From UBA685 sp002299005 (GTDB taxonomy: Bacteria; Pseudomonadota; Alphaproteobacteria; Puniceispirillales; Puniceispirillaceae), in NCBI GenBank assembly GCA_963966775.1, contig CAXAAH010000067.1:1-7194 (forward strand): a DNA stretch of 7,194 nucleotides, in the 5' to 3' direction. Below, piece after piece: positions 4,050 to 7,194 of this stretch. The notes under the pieces are model-generated. The model was not told the DNA's origin. It did no database searches and worked only from the letters and a program-made list of their open reading frames with translations. A program made the position numbers and the translations under genes. How positions within the stretch are numbered: the stretch's first letter is position 1; every line of letters starts with the position of its first letter.

Positions 4050-7000
4050 CTATGAGGCCGCTTGTGGCAGAAAATCTTGCAGAGATTTCACATCCAAAGT
4101 TGATGTCTGCAAGGCTCTGATAGCGGCGACCGCCGCACGGCTTCCGGCAACTGTTGTGTAATAGGGGATCTTATTGGTCAGGGCTGTTTGACGCAAAGAC
4201 AGGCTATCACGAATCGCCCCTGCCCCATGCGCTGTATTAAACACCAGCTGGATATCGCCAGACAGCATTGAATCGACCGCATGCGGGCGACCTTCCATCA
4301 CCTTATTCACACGTGTTGCCGCAACACCGGCCGCACTTAAGGCTGCTTGTGTGCCGCCTGTTGCGACAATCGTAAAGCCAAGCTCTACCAGCTCTGCGCA
4401 AATTGGCACAAAGGCTTGCTTATCGGCATCTTTAATAGAGATAAACACAGTCCCTGAAAGCGGCAATATCGTGCTAGCACCAAGCTGTGATTTGGCAAAA
4501 GCGCGACCAAAATCGCTATCAATGCCCATCACCTCGCCTGTTGATTTCATCTCAGGGCCCAAGAACACATCAACGCCCGGGAAACGTGAGAATGGGAACA
4601 CAGCTTCTTTTACCGCCACATGTTCCATCTTCGTCTCAGATAACTTAAAGCTGGCCAGCTTTTCGCCCGCCATCACGCGCGAGGCAATCTTGGCAATCGG
4701 CACGCCTGTTGCTTTGGCGACAAACGGCACAGTTCTGGAACCGCGCGGATTAACCTCCAGCAAATAGACGACCTCATCCTTGACCGCGAATTGTACATTC
4801 ATCAGGCCAATCACATTCAAAGCACGTGCCAGCGCATCTGTCTGTTCTCTGATGGTCGCAAGCACCGCCTCAGACAGATTTTGCGGCGGCAATGAGCAAG
4901 CCGAATCCCCTGAATGGATACCAGCTTCTTCAATATGCTCCATGATACCAGCGACAAACACATCATCGCCGTCACAAAGCGCATCGACATCCACCTCAAC
5001 CGCATTATCCAAAAAGCGGTCAATCAGCACAGGGTTATCGCCTGACACCACAACCGCTTCACGCATATAACGCTCCAGCTCTTCACGCTGATGAACAACT
5101 TCCATCGCCCGGCCGCCAAGCACATAAGAGGGGCGGATAACCACAGGCAAGCCAACACGGTCAACAATCTGGCGCGCTTGTTCGGCTGATGTCGCAATCC
5201 CATTCTCAGGCTGCTTTAGGTCAAGCTTTTGCAAGAGTTGCTGGAAACGCTCTCTGTCTTCTGCCAAATCGATCGCATCAGGGCTTGTGCCCAAAATAGG
5301 AATGCCAGCCGCCTCTAGGGCCGCCGCGATCTTCAAAGGTGTTTGACCACCAAGCTGTACAATCGCGCCTTTGACTGTGCCATTTTCTTGTTCTTTGCGA
5401 ATGATTGAAATCACATCTTCGGCTGTTAGCGGCTCAAAATATAGACGGTCTGACGTGTCATAATCTGTTGAGACAGTCTCAGGGTTACAATTAACCATAA
5501 TCGTCTCATAGCCAGCCTCTGCCAGCGCATAGGCGGCATGGACACAGCAATAATCAAACTCAATCCCTTGGCCGATACGGTTCGGGCCACCGCCCAAAAT
5601 AACCACTTTTTCTCTCGTCGATGGGCGCGATTCACAAAGCGCACCAGCGGTATTCTCATAAGACGAATAAAGATAAGCGGTTGACGATGAGAACTCAGCC
5701 GCACACGTATCAATACGCTTGAACACAGGCGTAATATTATGCGCCAAACGCGCCTTTGTGACATCTGCCTCTGATAGGCCTGCCAATGTTGCAAGACGCG
5801 CATCTGAGAAACCAAGTGATTTTAACTGGCGCATCGCCGCCTCTGATTGCGGCAGACCATCTTCGCTCACCGCCATCTCATGCGAGATAATATTGGCCAT
5901 ACGCTCAAGGAACCATTTGTCCCATTTGGTGATATCATGCACCTCATTGATGGTCATGCCAGAGCGCAAAGCTTGGGCAATCCGCAAAATACGATTAGGC
6001 GTCTGACCTGATAAAAACCCTGTCATCACATCCGCGCCCGCCGCACTATCAGCCACTGGCAAGTCCATTTCATCTAAACCATTTAGGCCTGTTTCCATTG
6101 AACGAAGCGCTTTTTGCAATGATTCTTCAAATGTGCGACCCACAGACATGGCCTCACCAACAGACTTCATAGAGGTTGATAATTCAGCCACAGCGCCCGG
6201 GAATTTCTCAAATGTGAAACGTGGGATCTTTGTGACGATATAATCAATGGTCGGCTCAAAGCTGGCAGGCGTCACCTTGGTGATATCATTATCAAGCTCA
6301 TCCAACGTATAGCCAACGGCCAATTTCGCCGCGACCTTGGCAATAGGGAACCCTGTTGCCTTTGATGCCAGCGCAGAAGAGCGGCTGACGCGTGGGTTCA
6401 TCTCAATCACAATCACACGGCCATCAGCAGGGTTCACAGAGAACTGCACATTAGAGCCGCCTGTATCAACGCCAATTTCACGAAGCACCGCCAATGAGGC
6501 ATCACGCAAAACCTGATATTCCTTATCAGTCAGCGTTAGCGCTGGCGCAACTGTGATAGAATCACCTGTATGAACGCCCATCGGGTCAACATTTTCAATC
6601 GAGCAGATGATGATGCAATTATCATTGCGATCACGCACCACTTCCATCTCAAATTCTTTCCAGCCCAGCAATGATTCTTCAATCAAAATCTCTGAGACAG
6701 GTGACAGACGCAAACCATCAGAGACAATCTGCTCAAACTCAGCGCGGTTATAAGCCACACCGCCGCCCTCACCGCCAAGCGTGAATGACGGGCGGATAAT
6801 CGCTGGCAAGCCCACAATATCAAGCGCCGCAATCGCATCTTCAAATGAATTCACCGTGCGTGAACGCGCTGATTCAAGACCAATCTTATCCATTGCCTCA
6901 CGGAATAGCTGTCTGTCTTCTGCCTTTTCAATTGAATCTGGACGCGCGCCAATCAGCTCCACATTATGACGCTCTAACGCGCCGCTATGGTGCAGGGCCA

Positions 7001-7194
7001 AGGCTGTGTTCAAGGCTGTCTGACCACCCATGGTTGGCAGCAACACATCTGGCTTTTCCTTGGCGATAATCTTTTCGACAATCTCAGGCGTGATCGGCTC
7101 AACATAGGTGGCATCTGCCATGACAGGGTCTGTCATGATAGTGGCCGGGTTCGAATTGACCAAAATCACCCGATAGCCTTCTTCTTTGAGGGCC
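4050..7194 (-). CDS. carB: Carbamoyl-phosphate synthase large subunit, 5' end cut by window
   Basis: CarB uses ammonia passed from the CarA glutaminase, bicarbonate and two ATP to make carbamoyl phosphate for pyrimidines and arginine. The frame is open to the right edge (ALKEEGYRV before ILVNSNPATIM), so about 35 N-terminal residues, including the first GAGPIVIGQ loop, are missing; the GTG at 7167-7169 is an internal valine codon. The first ATP-grasp half (about 6060-7194) has RPSFTLGGEGGG and the metal site EMNPRVSRSSA. An oligomerisation domain (about 5620-6060) follows. The second half (about 4460-5615) has GGGPNRIGQGIEFDYC, RPSYVLGGRAMEV and LLEVNPRGSRT. The MGS-like allosteric domain (4050 to about 4460) keeps VATGGTQ, VNKVMEGRPH and NTAHG, so UMP and ornithine control is plausible. 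carA is expected to the right. Confidence 0.97.
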   Translation of the reverse strand, partial: ALKEEGYRVILVNSNPATIMTDPVMADATYVEPITPEIVEKIIAKEKPDVLLPTMGGQTALNTALALHHSGALERHNVELIGARPDSIEKAEDRQLFREAMDKIGLESARSRTVNSFEDAIAALDIVGLPAIIRPSFTLGGEGGGVAYNRAEFEQIVSDGLRLSPVSEILIEESLLGWKEFEMEVVRDRNDNCIIICSIENVDPMGVHTGDSITVAPALTLTDKEYQVLRDASLAVLREIGVDTGGSNVQFSVNPADGRVIVIEMNPRVSRSSALASKATGFPIAKVAAKLAVGYTLDELDNDITKVTPASFEPTIDYIVTKIPRFTFEKFPGAVAELSTSMKSVGEAMSVGRTFEESLQKALRSMETGLNGLDEMDLPVADSAAGADVMTGFLSGQTPNRILRIAQALRSGMTINEVHDITKWDKWFLERMANIISHEMAVSEDGLPQSEAAMRQLKSLGFSDARLATLAGLSEADVTKARLAHNITPVFKRIDTCAAEFSSSTAYLYSSYENTAGALCESRPSTREKVVILGGGPNRIGQGIEFDYCCVHAAYALAEAGYETIMVNCNPETVSTDYDTSDRLYFEPLTAEDVISIIRKEQENGTVKGAIVQLGGQTPLKIAAALEAAGIPILGTSPDAIDLAEDRERFQQLLQKLDLKQPENGIATSAEQARQIVDRVGLPVVIRPSYVLGGRAMEVVHQREELERYMREAVVVSGDNPVLIDRFLDNAVEVDVDALCDGDDVFVAGIMEHIEEAGIHSGDSACSLPPQNLSEAVLATIREQTDALARALNVIGLMNVQFAVKDEVVYLLEVNPRGSRTVPFVAKATGVPIAKIASRVMAGEKLASFKLSETKMEHVAVKEAVFPFSRFPGVDVFLGPEMKSTGEVMGIDSDFGRAFAKSQLGASTILPLSGTVFISIKDADKQAFVPICAELVELGFTIVATGGTQAALSAAGVAATRVNKVMEGRPHAVDSMLSGDIQLVFNTAHGAGAIRDSLSLRQTALTNKIPYYTTVAGSRAAVAAIRALQTSTLDVKSLQDFLPQAAS

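Noticed and set aside
3973..4161. 62-codon plus-strand open frame across the carB stop
   Set aside because: It begins in the greA-carB spacer without a ribosome binding site and then runs antisense through the end of carB.
4351..5070. Plus-strand open frames of 138 and 96 codons
   Set aside because: They are antisense to highly conserved carB motifs; their openness follows from codon use of carB.
7167..7169. GTG as the carB start codon
   Set aside because: The frame stays open to the window edge with residues (ALKEEGYR) that match the conserved CarB N-terminal region, so this GTG is an internal valine.

Overview
The window looks like ordinary chromosomal DNA of an alphaproteobacterium with a base composition near 50% GC. 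The grounds are gene content: a bacterial ELM1-family protein (a family typical of Alphaproteobacteria), carB next to greA, a neighbouring Lrp/AsnC regulator and a small DUF1761 membrane protein. A marine SAR116-like lineage would fit the modest GC and compact spacing, but that is a guess. I see no phage, insertion sequence, CRISPR array, tRNA or rRNA.

Layout from left to right. Positions 33-449 (minus) encode a DUF1761 membrane protein, with an 18-bp tandem repeat over its stop codon. After a 179-bp divergent spacer with a 20-bp dyad, msrP (629-1597, plus) encodes the Tat-exported molybdoenzyme that repairs periplasmic methionine sulfoxide; its usual partner msrQ is not adjacent. msrP converges with an ELM1-family gene (1594-2610, minus), and the two stop codons share one CTAG. 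A 236-bp divergent spacer with an Lrp-box-like palindrome, a second dyad and a 16-bp tandem repeat leads to an Lrp/AsnC regulator gene (2847-3344, plus). This converges on greA (3389-3865, minus), whose last codons are duplicated just downstream. A 184-bp spacer with two candidate promoters and a strong hairpin separates greA from carB (4050-7194, minus), which runs off the right edge without its first ~35 codons.

The genes do not form one pathway. carB (pyrimidine and arginine precursor synthesis) and greA (rescue of backtracked RNA polymerase) are co-directional housekeeping genes, with greA apparently able to start from its own promoter. The Lrp-type regulator probably acts on its own divergent spacer. 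MsrP is an envelope repair enzyme, and the ELM1-family protein is a probable glycosyltransferase-fold protein of unproven function.

I do not see a new multi-gene system. The most distinctive signal is at small scale: three independent short tandem duplications (18, 23 and 16 bp) in gene margins, two of which copy the stop codon and last codons of a gene, plus the structured greA leader.
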